64,000 nt of DNA from Persicitalea jodogahamensis (GCF_014651615.1 NZ_BMXF01000003.1:248001-312000), one strand, 5' to 3'; counted from the first letter of the stretch, positions 1-8,777 are shown. Notes: a model not told the origin generated them from the letters alone. Program-made: numbers and translations.

Positions 1-996
1 CGCCACCCAAATGCGGCGGAAACTCTGGAAGTAGTAGGCTGCGAAATAGGCCAGGGCGGGCAAAAACACAACAAACTGCATAGGTGCCAGGTACTCCATC
101 AAGGGAACCATGAGCGCTGCTGTAATTACCCACATTGCCATCATTTGCTGAATCCGAGACTGGTAGTTGACCAAACGGGTACTGGTAAGCATTTTCATGA
201 AACCGAGGGTGCCGATTACCAGAGGAATAACCAATGTGAAAATGAGCGTGGAGAAGTCGTTGAGTGCATATTGCTTGACGGCAAAAACCGATGTCAGCAG
301 ATTGCGGTTGAGGTTGGCGACGCTGTCGTTGAGATAGAAATACAGCGTAACCATCGCGAGTGGGAAAACAGCACCAAAAAAACCAAGCAGGTGCTGCCGG
401 AGAGTGGCGCCTGAATAAAAGAGCAATGACACAAAAGCCCAGCCCATAAAAAGAGCAGCAGGCAGGTAAAACAGGGAGGCAAGCCCAATATACACCCCCA
501 GCTCAAAAATTTCGTTGGTGATTTCCCGCCGTTCCAGCATTTTGATGGCCACGCCCAGTGCCAACAAGAGGAAGGTGGTGGCCATCAGCATTGGCGAAAG
601 GGTAGTAAGGTCGAAAGATATGTTGAGCAACAGCGCATAAATAGCACCAGGTATGTGACTGCGCTCGGGAAGCACATCTCTGGCGCGAAGGATGTAATTG
701 AAATACAGAATTTGAAAAACGGAAACGGCTCCCGCCGTTACCTGAAAAGCAAGCTGAGACCGTCCGAAAAGGCGGTCGATGGCCCAATAGACCATGCCGG
801 AGAGCGGGCTGACATTATCCCAAACGTCCCGGTACAACATGAAACCCCGGTTCATTTGCTCACCCACCAGCATCCAGCTCAATTCGGGTATCAGAAGCGG
901 TACTTCGCTCCACAGAAAGGGTAGGCGTAGCAGAATGAAAAACAGCACAAGGCTGAGATTCAGGTAAGACGCATTGACTCTAAAAAAACTCAGCAA
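1..996 (-). CDS. Multi-pass membrane protein, DUF6427-like (C-terminus cut by window edge)
   Basis: About 332 residues are visible and the frame runs off position 1, so this is the N-terminal part. It is very hydrophobic, with roughly eight predicted membrane segments and loops such as ELSWMLVGEQMNRGF and YRDVWDNVSPLSG that I associate with the DUF6427 family of Bacteroidota inner-membrane proteins (function unknown). No ATG precedes residue ~42; I place the start at a TTG (996), giving MLSFFRVN, because a stop codon lies upstream in frame near 1044 and a TAGTTTTG -7-like element lies at 1034-1041. Starts at 873 or 855 (ATG) would remove a membrane segment and conserved-looking sequence. Family call is from memory of sequence style, not a search. 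Confidence 0.6.
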   Translation of the reverse strand, partial: MLSFFRVNASYLNLSLVLFFILLRLPFLWSEVPLLIPELSWMLVGEQMNRGFMLYRDVWDNVSPLSGMVYWAIDRLFGRSQLAFQVTAGAVSVFQILYFNYILRARDVLPERSHIPGAIYALLLNISFDLTTLSPMLMATTFLLLALGVAIKMLERREITNEIFELGVYIGLASLFYLPAALFMGWAFVSLLFYSGATLRQHLLGFFGAVFPLAMVTLYFYLNDSVANLNRNLLTSVFAVKQYALNDFSTLIFTLVIPLVIGTLGFMKMLTSTRLVNYQSRIQQMMAMWVITAALMVPLMEYLAPMQFVVFLPALAYFAAYYFQSFRRIWVA

Positions 997-1033
997 GGGG
1001 GCGAAAGGGTAAAAAAGAGGAAATGATTTTTCA

Positions 1034-1041
1034 CAAAACTA
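1034..1041 (-). promoter_or_regulatory. Bacteroidota -7 element (TAGTTTTG)
   Basis: Reads TAGTTTTG on the minus strand, matching TAnnTTTG, about 38 nt before the proposed TTG start at 996. No TTG is present at the -33 spacing, so this is a weak match. Confidence 0.3.
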
Positions 1042-1135
1042 CATCCCTCCTTTGTACTATAATAAATTAGGGAGAATTTTTACAAAATAAGGACAAAGTG
1101 GTTTGGCTTTCGAAAAAGCAGCTTCGAGCAGACGG

Positions 1136-2302
1136 TCAAGAAAGCCTCTGCCACATTTGAACGCACATTCGCGCATTGTGGTAGGGCGCTTTCCAGAAAT
1201 GGATTTTATCGCCGTCGACGGCCGTCCCGTTCTCAAGTACCGTCGTGTGCCACTCGCCACGTTTCGTATCCATGAATTTTTGCTGAATGTATTCCCAGCT
1301 TCTATCGGCTGTTTTCAGGTACTTTTCATTTCCACTCATCTGGTAGGCATTATAGAACCCCACCACCTGCTCAGCCAGTACCCACCAGCTTCGATTGGTC
1401 TGCAGGTGGTGGGTTTCGGGAAAGTACTCGTAATTAAGTGCTCCGTCGCTACCCAAACCCGCCGTGGCGGCCTCTGCCATTTTGAGGCATCTGTCCCGGA
1501 CGGTTTCAGTCACCGTGTGGTCACCGAGTAGTTCGGCGGTTTCGTACAAAAGCCACGATGCCTCAATGTCGTGGCCGTAGGATATGGTCTTGTCTTTGGG
1601 TATCCACTTTTTAGTAAAAAAAAGCTTCATCCGATCAGTGTCGTCCACGATGCGATCCATAATGACCAACAGCATAGCGGTGGTCTGCTTTTTGAGCTTG
1701 GCATCGGGCCATACCGTGAAGAGATTGGTATAGGCTTCAATCAAATGCAGGTGCGTATTCATGCTCTTTGAGTACGGAGACTGGCTAAGTAAGTAGTTGT
1801 CGATCGGTTCCCCTTTCCGGCCGATTGCTTCCAGATAACCGCCCTCTTCCCCGTCGAAGGCACTCTTTTCTATATAATCAAAGAGTCCTTTGGCAAGTGT
1901 GAGAGCTTTCTCCACCTTAAAAGCCCGGTAGTACTCACTCAGTCCATACATCGCAAAAGCCTGACCGTACATTTGCTTGGTTGTTTCCAAAGGCTTCCCT
2001 TTGGCAGTGACTGACCAGTAGACACCCCCGAATTCTGGATCAAAAAAATGACGAATCAAATATTGAAAAGCCCGATCAGCCATTGCCTTGTAATCGGGGT
2101 TTGGAAACAGCCGATGCGCCATTGAAAAGGTCCAGAGAATTCGGCTATTGACAACGACTGAGCGCGGTGCTTCCTGCTGGGGGACGTTGTTGAACGACAC
2201 ACTACCGTAAAAGCCACCCCGCTGCATGTCAGGAGCGTATTTTTCCCAATAACTCAGAATTCGGAAAAGTTCGGTTTTGAAGGCGTCAGCGTTCAACTGC
2301 AT
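1136..2302 (-). CDS. AGE-family epimerase, cellobiose 2-epimerase type
   Basis: 388 residues with an (alpha/alpha)6-barrel AGE-family pattern. Motifs match characterised bacterial cellobiose 2-epimerases (for example the Rhodothermus marinus enzyme): VVNSRILWTFSMAHR near the N-terminus, SMNTHLHLIEAY, SYGHDIEASWLL and FWKAPYHNARMC, which carry the histidines used for proton transfer at C2 of the reducing sugar. Expected reaction: epimerisation of the reducing-end glucose of beta-1,4-linked disaccharides; cytosolic, no signal peptide. The frame extends upstream to 2455, but that extension is low-complexity and unlike the family, whereas MQLNADAFKTELFRILSYW aligns with known N-termini, so I start at 2302 (2311 is an alternative). 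An N-acylglucosamine 2-epimerase role cannot be excluded. Confidence 0.85.
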   Translation of the reverse strand: MQLNADAFKTELFRILSYWEKYAPDMQRGGFYGSVSFNNVPQQEAPRSVVVNSRILWTFSMAHRLFPNPDYKAMADRAFQYLIRHFFDPEFGGVYWSVTAKGKPLETTKQMYGQAFAMYGLSEYYRAFKVEKALTLAKGLFDYIEKSAFDGEEGGYLEAIGRKGEPIDNYLLSQSPYSKSMNTHLHLIEAYTNLFTVWPDAKLKKQTTAMLLVIMDRIVDDTDRMKLFFTKKWIPKDKTISYGHDIEASWLLYETAELLGDHTVTETVRDRCLKMAEAATAGLGSDGALNYEYFPETHHLQTNRSWWVLAEQVVGFYNAYQMSGNEKYLKTADRSWEYIQQKFMDTKRGEWHTTVLENGTAVDGDKIHFWKAPYHNARMCVQMWQRLS

Positions 2303-2475
2303 TGGTACCATAGTGGCCTGGGCGTTTGGAATAAAAGGGGGTCGGCCAGGTAAAATACTTGCTGGCCGTGGCCCTAATGATGAAAGACGGGATTTTTGCC
2401 TTACATTTCTGAAATAAAATTTCATGATCTTCCCTTTTAAAAAATCAGTTAACACTCATCCATTCTACCCTTTTT

Positions 2476-3027
2476 ATGAAAACTAAATTTTCCCTGATCC
2501 TGGCCGGGCTGGCCGTTTTTTTTGTCGCTACCCTATCGTTTGGCCAAACCAAAGAATTTCCGGTCGTAAAAAATGGTGGAGGGGTGTTTCCCGTTCCGGA
2601 AGCCACGCCCGTGGCTGACAAAAAAATGGCCTACAAAATTGTGGGTGATTTAACGGTGGGCTCTGAAAAGCCGGAAGAACTGAATCCCGGCCTTGAGCGC
2701 GTGGCCCGATTGTTCAATGCCTACGCCGAAGCGGGCATTAAGCCTGAAAATATTGCTATGGTAGTAGTGGTCCACTTCAAGGGAACGCCCCTTATCATGA
2801 ACGATGCAGCTTATGAAAAAGCATTTGGGGTGGCCAATCCTAACACCGCACTTATTGATGAATTGGCTGGGAAAGGAGTGAAGTTTTTCGTCTGCGGGCA
2901 GTCGTTACGGATGCGCGGCTACACGGATACACCCCGGAACCCGAACATCAAAGTGACCGAGGCGGCCCTTATCGCGACCACTACCTACCAGATGAAGGGC
3001 TACGCTATGCTGGGATTGGGCAATTGA
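2476..3027 (+). CDS. Periplasmic DsrE/DsrF-like family protein
   Basis: 183 residues. A clear signal peptide (KTKFSLILAGLAVFFVATLSFGQ) indicates export. The mature part has the DsrE-like alpha/beta fold signature: ERVARLFNAYAEAG, a hydrophobic strand AMVVVVHF, and GVKFFVCGQSLRMRGY containing the single conserved cysteine. Exported DsrE-like proteins with this CGQS motif are common in Bacteroidota; their role is unproven, though the cytoplasmic relatives relay sulfur. It diverges from the epimerase and is followed after ~145 nt by tRNA-Asp. No partner gene hints at a pathway. Confidence 0.75.
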   Translation: MKTKFSLILAGLAVFFVATLSFGQTKEFPVVKNGGGVFPVPEATPVADKKMAYKIVGDLTVGSEKPEELNPGLERVARLFNAYAEAGIKPENIAMVVVVHFKGTPLIMNDAAYEKAFGVANPNTALIDELAGKGVKFFVCGQSLRMRGYTDTPRNPNIKVTEAALIATTTYQMKGYAMLGLGN

Positions 3028-3103
3028 AAAAAAATATTTCAATGAATGAATACTGATTATCAGTTGGCTAACATTTATCTGAAAAATAAATATAAACCGA
3101 TGC

Positions 3104-3134
3104 TTGCGTAATACATATCGGCCGCCTACTTTTG
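3104..3134 (+). promoter_or_regulatory. Promoter for tRNA-Asp (TTG-N20-TACTTTTG)
   Basis: TTG at 3104-3106 and TACTTTTG at 3127-3134 are separated by 20 nt, a full match to the Bacteroidota sigma-A promoter. The predicted transcription start is about 30 nt before the tRNA. Confidence 0.75.
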
Positions 3135-3171
3135 CCCCACGTTTAACCTGAATCATCAGCGAAACGGAAGT

Positions 3172-3245
3172 GGTTCGGTAGTTCAGTTGGTTAGAATACC
3201 TGCCTGTCACGCAGGGGGTCGCGGGTTCGAGTCCCGTCCGGACCG
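3172..3245 (+). tRNA. tRNA-Asp (anticodon GTC)
   Basis: A complete cloverleaf can be drawn: acceptor GGTTCGG pairs with CCGGACC (one G-U), anticodon stem CCTGC/GCAGG encloses loop CTGTCAC with GTC at 3206-3208, T-arm GCGGG TTCGAGT CCCGT, and discriminator base G as expected for Asp. CCA is not encoded. It has its own promoter upstream and its own terminator downstream, so it is a single-gene transcription unit. Confidence 0.97.
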
Positions 3246-3246
3246 C

Positions 3247-3276
3247 AAAAAAGCATCTCAAATGAGATGCTTTTTT
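3247..3276 (+). terminator. Intrinsic terminator after tRNA-Asp
   Basis: Stem GCATCTC/GAGATGC with loop AAAT, preceded by an A run and followed by six T residues, starting immediately after the tRNA. Confidence 0.9.
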
Positions 3277-3317
3277 CGTTTTATGCCCATATCATTTTGC
3301 CTCCTTATCGGTCACGG

Positions 3318-3647
3318 TTAGTCTTCCTCCGATGAGCTGAGGATTTTCGACAGGTAAGGCTTTACCTTTTGGCTGGCGTACCAGCCCAACATCTCAACGA
3401 GATAGCTGTGGGGCGGTTCACCGGCTTCATCGATGTCGAGTTTTACCGCCACGCAATAGGTCTTTTTCTTATACTCGACTTTAATGCAGTTCTCATCGTC
3501 CCTTGGCGGCATGATCTCGAATAGATAAGCAGGGTAAGTACCTTTCAGTATAAAAGCAGACGTGCTCTTGACATTGGGAACGGTGGCAACCATCCAGCGT
3601 GGTAGTTTGTTACTAGGGCTTTTAAGAACAGAGGTGGTGATGTCCAT
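3318..3647 (-). CDS. Hypothetical protein, 109 aa
   Basis: Not recognised. Starts with ATG and reads as a soluble protein with mixed strand/helix character (AYLFEIMPPRDDENCIKVEYKK, then a Glu/Asp-rich and finally acidic SSSEED end). Codon use resembles the neighbours. It stands alone: tRNA-Asp terminator lies downstream and a divergent NIF3 gene upstream. No membrane segment or signal peptide. A real small gene is likely because the frame is closed, in step with codon bias, and no better overlapping frame exists. Confidence 0.6.
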   Translation of the reverse strand: MDITTSVLKSPSNKLPRWMVATVPNVKSTSAFILKGTYPAYLFEIMPPRDDENCIKVEYKKKTYCVAVKLDIDEAGEPPHSYLVEMLGWYASQKVKPYLSKILSSSEED

Positions 3648-3812
3648 AGAGTAATTTTTGTCAGAAGGATTTAAACGGTCATAAATATACGTATAAAATG
3701 TATTTTACAGTGCCCGGGCCCGAACTCTGCTGTTTTATACAGGATAGAAAGCCAGACTAAGTTCGTTTATAATATTTTCTATAAAACAAATGTTTGAATT
3801 ATTGAGTGTGAT

Positions 3813-4913
3813 ATGTCAACTCTTCAAGAACTGATTGATTCCCTTGAAACGCTGGCGCCTCCTGCATATCAGGAAACCTATGACAACTCGGGTCTGATCG
3901 TAGGCGACCCGAATACCGAAATATCAGGTGTGCTGCTTTCTCTTGATTGCACAGAGGAAATAGTGGAAGAGGCAACCCGCCGGGGTTGCAATGTGGTTGT
4001 AGCCCATCATCCTATAGTTTTTAAGGGTCTAAAAAGACTCAATGGGAAGAACTACGTGGAGCGCACTGTAATTAAGGCGATTCGGAATCAGGTAGCTATT
4101 TATGCGATTCACACGAATCTGGATCACGTGACTGCTGGTGTCAACAGCGAGATCGCTTCCCGGCTTGGGTTGAAAAATGTTAAAATTCTGGCCCCCAAAC
4201 GGCAGCTGCTCCGGAAACTGACCTTTTTTGTGCCCCTCAGCAATGCCGACCAGGTGCTCGATAAGCTTTATGAAGCGGGGGCCGGCACTATTGGCAATTA
4301 CAGTGAGTGCAGCTTTCGGGTGAACGGCGAGGGTACATTCCGTCCGCTCGATGGTGCAACGCCATTCTCTGGGAAAGTCGGTAGGCTGGAGCGTGCCAGC
4401 GAGCAACGAGTGGAACTCATGTTTCCATCTCATGTGGAGGGGAAGGTGATGCAGGCTCTCCGCCGGAGCCATCCCTATGAAGAAGTGGCCTACTACCTGC
4501 ACACTCTCGAAAACGAAAATCAGGAAGTGGGCGCAGGGGCAATCGGTGAACTTTCCGAGCCTCTGCCTGTGGCTGACTTCCTGGCTCATTTGAAAAAAAG
4601 AATGAATGTGTCGGTGATCAAACACACTGCTTCCGCCAAGCCAATCATCGAGCGCGTTGCGGTATGCGGCGGGGCGGGGAGCTTCTTGCTTCCGAACGCG
4701 CTGGCGGCCGGCGCGGACGCATTCGTGACAGCTGATTTTAAATACCACGAATTTTTTGACGCCGAAAACCGAATCGTGATCTGCGACATAGGCCATTATG
4801 AGAGCGAAGTATTTACCAAACAGCTGCTATACGACTATTTGTCAAAAATATTTGGTAATTTCGCGCTTCATTTATCTGAAACAAACACCAACCCGGTAGC
4901 ATATTACTATTAA
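3813..4913 (+). CDS. NIF3-like dinuclear metal-centre protein (YqfO/YbgI family)
   Basis: 366 residues, the length of the long Firmicutes/Bacteroidota form with a PII-like insert (roughly residues 130-235) between the two NIF3 halves. Metal-binding motifs are intact: AHHP at 64-67, HTNLDH at 100-105 and HYESE with His328 and Glu332. The GTP cyclohydrolase I type 2 label sometimes attached to the family is not supported by experiment; function remains unknown. A coiled-coil zinc-ribbon gene follows, an arrangement that is conserved in many bacteria and suggests a shared role. A long palindrome fills the gap to that gene. Confidence 0.93.
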   Translation: MSTLQELIDSLETLAPPAYQETYDNSGLIVGDPNTEISGVLLSLDCTEEIVEEATRRGCNVVVAHHPIVFKGLKRLNGKNYVERTVIKAIRNQVAIYAIHTNLDHVTAGVNSEIASRLGLKNVKILAPKRQLLRKLTFFVPLSNADQVLDKLYEAGAGTIGNYSECSFRVNGEGTFRPLDGATPFSGKVGRLERASEQRVELMFPSHVEGKVMQALRRSHPYEEVAYYLHTLENENQEVGAGAIGELSEPLPVADFLAHLKKRMNVSVIKHTASAKPIIERVAVCGGAGSFLLPNALAAGADAFVTADFKYHEFFDAENRIVICDIGHYESEVFTKQLLYDYLSKIFGNFALHLSETNTNPVAYYY

Positions 4914-4918
4914 TGTCG

Positions 4919-4971
4919 GAGTTAGTGAAGGCCGGATCCTTTTTATAAAAAGTACCAGCATTCCCTAATTC
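4919..4971. repeat. Long imperfect palindrome with TTAGTGAA head
   Basis: The two arms, read towards the centre TTTTTATAAAAA (4940-4951), agree at most positions with a single 1-nt bulge: left arm GAGTTAGTGAAGGCCGG, right arm (reverse complement) GAATTAGGGAATGCTGG. It begins six bases after the NIF3 stop codon and fills nearly the whole gap to the next gene. The head TTAGTGAA is shared with the repeats around the S23-type gene at 21.3-21.9 kb. Confidence 0.7.
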
Positions 4972-4983
4972 AAAATTGAACCC

Positions 4984-5736
4984 ATGGAAAACACGATTGC
5001 CCAAAAGCTGGATGCCCTTCTGAAATTGCAGGAGATTGATTCTCAGTTAGATAATATTTTGAAAATCCGGGGGGATCTGCCCGAAGAGGTCAGCGACCTG
5101 GAAGACGAAATCGTTGGTTTTGAAACCCGCACCGCCAAATTTAAAAGTGAAATCGACAACCTTAACGAGACGATCGATTCACTGAAAAACGGGCAAAAAG
5201 ATTCTGAGAAGCTGATTATCAAGTACAAAGATCAGCAGATGAACGTGCGTAATAACCGCGAGTTCGATGCCATCACCAAAGAGATTGAGTTGCAGGAACT
5301 GGAAATGCAACTGGCCGACAAGCGCATCAGCGAAGCCAAAGCAAGAACCCGCCTTGTAGAAGACGATCTTGCCAACACTCAGGGTATACTTGACGGACGC
5401 AAGGAAGATCTCAAGACCAAGAAATCGGAACTCGATGTGATCACAGGGGAGAGCCAGGAGGAAGAAAAGGCCCTGCTGAATGAGCGCGAAAAACAAGCCG
5501 AAAAAATCGAGGTGCGATTGCTGAAATCATACCAGAAAATCAGAAACAACTCCCTGAACGGCCTTGCAGTCGTTACGGTGCAGCGTGGAGCTTGTGGTGG
5601 CTGCTTCAATGTGGTGCCACCACAGCGGCAGGCCGATATCCGTGAACACAAGAAAATCATCGTTTGCGAACATTGCGGCCGGATTTTTGGCGGCGTGGAG
5701 ATGCCCGAACCAGCGGCAGAAAAAAGCAAACGCTAA
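4984..5736 (+). CDS. Coiled-coil protein with C4 zinc ribbon
   Basis: 250 residues. Residues ~10-180 are heptad-rich (long Glu/Lys/Leu helices such as EELEMQLADKR), forming a coiled-coil hairpin; the C-terminus has a C4 zinc ribbon with Cys204, Cys207, Cys228 and Cys231 (CGGC and CEHCG). This is the C4-type zinc-ribbon family (CT398/HP0958-like), variously proposed as a nucleic-acid-binding or chaperone-like protein. It is downstream of the NIF3 gene, with which it often co-occurs. A strong terminator follows. Confidence 0.9.
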   Translation: MENTIAQKLDALLKLQEIDSQLDNILKIRGDLPEEVSDLEDEIVGFETRTAKFKSEIDNLNETIDSLKNGQKDSEKLIIKYKDQQMNVRNNREFDAITKEIELQELEMQLADKRISEAKARTRLVEDDLANTQGILDGRKEDLKTKKSELDVITGESQEEEKALLNEREKQAEKIEVRLLKSYQKIRNNSLNGLAVVTVQRGACGGCFNVVPPQRQADIREHKKIIVCEHCGRIFGGVEMPEPAAEKSKR

Positions 5737-5766
5737 TTGGGTTTAGAAATCGTTGGGTTAAAAAAT

Positions 5767-5802
5767 AAAAGTGGCTGCCATCGGTAGCCACTTTTATTTT
5801 TT
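5767..5802 (+). terminator. Intrinsic terminator
   Basis: A 13-bp stem (AAAAGTGGCTGCC / GGTAGCCACTTTT, loop ATC) followed by a T-rich run, after the zinc-ribbon gene. Confidence 0.9.
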
Positions 5803-5894
5803 TGCCCCGCATCCTACGACTAATTCGGTTTGCAGCGTTGTCATCCGGGATAACTACGGCCACGTAGGTTGACCTGACTAAAGGATTCTAGAGT

Positions 5895-7409
5895 ATGCAT
5901 TTTATTGAAAAAGTAAGTCGGTTATTACTACCTGGCTTGATGTTGACAATCTCCATGCTTGCCAAAGCGGATGAAACGGCTGCTCGCCTGGATTTCAGCC
6001 CCAGGGTACAGCTGGCATATTTCGAGGTGCAAAAACTGCGGATTAACAAAGCCCGCGCTTTGCTTGAACAGGAGCGGCGGGAAAATCCGGATAACGGCGC
6101 TTTGATCTATGTGGAGAACTACGCCGATATGTATTACCTGCTGATTTCGGAAAATCGGGCGGCGTACAACACATTGTCGAAGAAGGAAGACGAGCGATTG
6201 GATGCGCTGGCGTCATTACCCGACAACTCTCCATACCAGAGATTGTTGCGGGCTGAGGTGAGGTTACAGTGGGCTTTCGCCAAATTGAAATTCGGAAACG
6301 AAATAAGCGGATGCTGGGACATCATCAAAGCTTACAGGTTGCTGGAAGAAAACCGGAAGAAGTTTCCTGCTTTCGTGCCAACCCTTAAATCGCTCGGACT
6401 ACTGCATGTACTTATCGGTTCCGTCCCAGAGCAGTACACCTGGGTGACTCGGACACTAGGTCTGTCGGGCGATATTCAAGGTGGTTTGAAGGAATTGAGA
6501 AAAGTGGAGAATACTGAAACCCTTTTCCGACAGGAGGCCCAATTGATCGACCTTCTGCTACATGCTTACACCCTGCAACTTAATGAAGCCCAGTTTCGCG
6601 AACTGAGAAGCATGCCCGCCCAGCAACCAGACAATTTACTCCTGCATTTTTTCACCACGTCTGTTTTGATGAAAGAGGGTAGGAGTGAGCAGGCCCTGGC
6701 CGTTCTCAATAAAGCCCCTCGTACATCGGCCCATATCCCTTTTCCGTTCCTGGATTATCTTCGGGCAGAAATCCTTCTCCAAAAAGGTCAGTACGATGCA
6801 GCCTACGGATTTTACGACACATTTCAGCGCAACTTCAAAGGATTTAATTTTTTAAAAGACAGCTATTTCAAACAGTTTCTCTGCCGTTGGCTTACGGGCC
6901 GAGACGCTGAGGCCCGCCAACTCATCGCGAGGGTTCCGAATGTAGGCAAAACGATTACCGAGTCGGATGGGTACGCCGAAAAATTTGCCGGACATTACCG
7001 TGACGGCCAGGTCGATGATGAGCAAAAGGTACTTTTTGAAGCCCGCTATGCCAGTGACGGAGGATATCTTCGTGAGGCATTGGCCAAACTCAATGGATAT
7101 TCGCAGGATTCTTTTTCAAAAGCTGCCAATCAGGCAGAGTTCAATTATCGCCGTGGCCGTATCTTGCAGAAAATGGGCCAGTCTAATGAAGCCATGCCTT
7201 ACTTTGATCGTGCTATTCAACTGACCCAAAGCAGCGGCCTGTACTTTGGACCTTCGTCTGCCTTACAGATGGGTTATATTTATAAGGACATGAGTAATAA
7301 GCCAAAGGCAGTTTCTTATTTTAAGAAGGCCATGTCATATAAGAAGCACGAGTACAAAAACAGCATCGATAACAAGGCAAGGGCCGCGCTATCTGAGTTA
7401 GGCGCTTAG
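5895..7409 (+). CDS. Exported tetratricopeptide-repeat protein
   Basis: 504 residues with an N-terminal hydrophobic segment (LLLPGLMLTISMLAKA) that looks like a signal peptide. The rest is helical with TPR-like pairs, clearest near the C-terminus (FNYRRGRILQKMGQSNEAM, YKDMSNKPKAVSYFKKAM) and around residues 30-60 and 280-320. Similar periplasmic TPR proteins are widespread in Cytophagales; function unknown, protein-protein scaffold most likely. It stands alone between a terminator and the radC promoter region. Confidence 0.8.
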   Translation: MHFIEKVSRLLLPGLMLTISMLAKADETAARLDFSPRVQLAYFEVQKLRINKARALLEQERRENPDNGALIYVENYADMYYLLISENRAAYNTLSKKEDERLDALASLPDNSPYQRLLRAEVRLQWAFAKLKFGNEISGCWDIIKAYRLLEENRKKFPAFVPTLKSLGLLHVLIGSVPEQYTWVTRTLGLSGDIQGGLKELRKVENTETLFRQEAQLIDLLLHAYTLQLNEAQFRELRSMPAQQPDNLLLHFFTTSVLMKEGRSEQALAVLNKAPRTSAHIPFPFLDYLRAEILLQKGQYDAAYGFYDTFQRNFKGFNFLKDSYFKQFLCRWLTGRDAEARQLIARVPNVGKTITESDGYAEKFAGHYRDGQVDDEQKVLFEARYASDGGYLREALAKLNGYSQDSFSKAANQAEFNYRRGRILQKMGQSNEAMPYFDRAIQLTQSSGLYFGPSSALQMGYIYKDMSNKPKAVSYFKKAMSYKKHEYKNSIDNKARAALSELGA

Positions 7410-7553
7410 GGCCAGGAACGGTTAGGAAAAGGTAGTTTCATACGCAAAAAGAGGCTTTTGCTGATTTTAGAAGCAGTAGCGGCTCTCAACTGAAAATATA
7501 GCTGCGGCCAACCATTTCCTATTGCCAAATACGATATTTGCAAGCAACTCCGG

Positions 7554-8255
7554 ATGGAACAGAACCCCTACAACCCCCGTAAAATTCTAAGTTGGGCTGA
7601 GGAAGACCGCCCCCGCGAAAAATTGATGCAGCGGGGCAAGGCTGCTCTGACTGACGCCGAACTGCTGGCTATCCTCATTGGGATGGGAACGGTGGATTAC
7701 TCGGCAGTCGATGTCGGCAAGATGGTACTTGACGCCGCCAAAGGAAATCTCAACGAGCTGGCTAAGCTCAGTCTGAAAGACCTGATGAAGGTGAAAGGCA
7801 TCGGCGAAGCTAAGGCGATTACCATCATGGCGGCTCTGGAACTTGGCCGACGTCGGAAGGAGTCGGAGGTACTCCGCCAGCGAAGAATAACGAGTGCAAA
7901 GGATGCCTACGACGAAATAAGGCCCTACTTGCTCGATAAACCCCATGAGGAGTTCTGGATTTTGCTGCTGAATCGTGCGAATGAAGTACTTCGTCCAGTG
8001 CAAATAAGCTCAGGTGGCGTGGCAGGTACTGTCGCCGATCCCAAGCTCATTTTCAAGCATGCCTTGGAACAATTGGCCAGTTCCATCATACTTTTTCACA
8101 ACCATCCTTCTGGCAACCTCACGCCAAGCCAGGCCGACAAAGACTTGACTCGCAAACTGAAAGAGGCAGGTCGAATGCTCGACCTGCCCGTTCTCGATCA
8201 CCTCATTTTTACGGATGGAGGATATTACAGTTTTGCGGACGAGGGCATTCTCTAG
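7554..8255 (+). CDS. radC: RadC family JAB-domain protein
   Basis: 233 residues: an N-terminal helix-hairpin-helix-like region (LMKVKGIGEAKAITIMAALE) and a C-terminal JAB1/MPN-type metalloprotease-like domain with His182, His184 (HNHPSG) and Asp195 forming the usual zinc site. The family was named for DNA repair, but that role has been withdrawn in E. coli; the biochemical function is unclear. Starts with ATG; spelling RPREKLMQRGKAALTDAELLAILIG is typical. Single gene, convergent with nfeD. Confidence 0.92.
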   Translation: MEQNPYNPRKILSWAEEDRPREKLMQRGKAALTDAELLAILIGMGTVDYSAVDVGKMVLDAAKGNLNELAKLSLKDLMKVKGIGEAKAITIMAALELGRRRKESEVLRQRRITSAKDAYDEIRPYLLDKPHEEFWILLLNRANEVLRPVQISSGGVAGTVADPKLIFKHALEQLASSIILFHNHPSGNLTPSQADKDLTRKLKEAGRMLDLPVLDHLIFTDGGYYSFADEGIL

Positions 8256-8339
8256 CCCGTTACTGAATGATATTGAAACGGAAACCAGCGTCAAAATAGA
8301 AATTCGGCACTCACAATTGGATAAGGCAATATATTTCTT

Positions 8340-8777
8340 CTAAGCCTCTTCCACAATGAGCTTGATGCCTTCTGACTCCCGGATAATGACTTTGCTGCCC
8401 GCTTCAATGGGAAGCTTACCGGCAGAGACAGCACTCCATTCAGCTCCCCGATAATAAATTTTGCCTTCTCCCACGGCCGGAATGTCCCTGACTACCATGG
8501 CTGTTTCGCCCGCAAACTCATTGTACTCCGTGTGGTTGCCTCTATGTTTCAGGAGGTTTTTGGCATGCTTTCTAAGCAGAATCAGGGCCAGTACCGAAAT
8601 AAGCGAGAAGGCGAAGAGTTGTGTATTCAGGTCGGGCAAGAGGCCAACGCTGGCCAGCAGGGCCGTGATCAGTGCTCCGGCAGCAAAAAAAACGAACACC
8701 AGCACCACGCTGACCAATTCCAGCACGAGCATCAGAAGCCCGATAATGAGCCATATTTGGGGCAGTGACAAATCCAT
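8340..8777 (-). CDS. NfeD-like membrane protein
   Basis: 145 residues: N-terminal membrane segments (IWLIIGLLMLVLELVSVVLVFVFFAAGALITALLASVG and a second pair) followed by a C-terminal OB-fold domain (ETAMVVRDIPAVGEGKIYYRGAEWSAVSAGKLPIEAGSKV split over ~70 residues). This is the short NfeD form. It lies 91 nt downstream of the SPFH gene on the same strand; NfeD/SPFH pairs are conserved and are thought to organise membrane microdomains. Confidence 0.9.
   Translation of the reverse strand: MDLSLPQIWLIIGLLMLVLELVSVVLVFVFFAAGALITALLASVGLLPDLNTQLFAFSLISVLALILLRKHAKNLLKHRGNHTEYNEFAGETAMVVRDIPAVGEGKIYYRGAEWSAVSAGKLPIEAGSKVIIRESEGIKLIVEEA

Noticed and set aside
145-414. Plus-strand open frame opposite the DUF6427-like gene
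   Set aside because: Amino-acid composition and lack of upstream signals mark it as a shadow of the minus-strand membrane-protein gene.
3100-3276. Possible attachment site at the 3' end of tRNA-Asp
   Set aside because: Downstream sequence is a terminator followed by ordinary genes, and no direct repeat of the tRNA 3' end is visible in the window.
4029-4796. 255-codon minus-strand frame opposite the NIF3 gene
   Set aside because: Antisense shadow of a clear NIF3 protein; His/Phe-rich composition is typical of such shadows.
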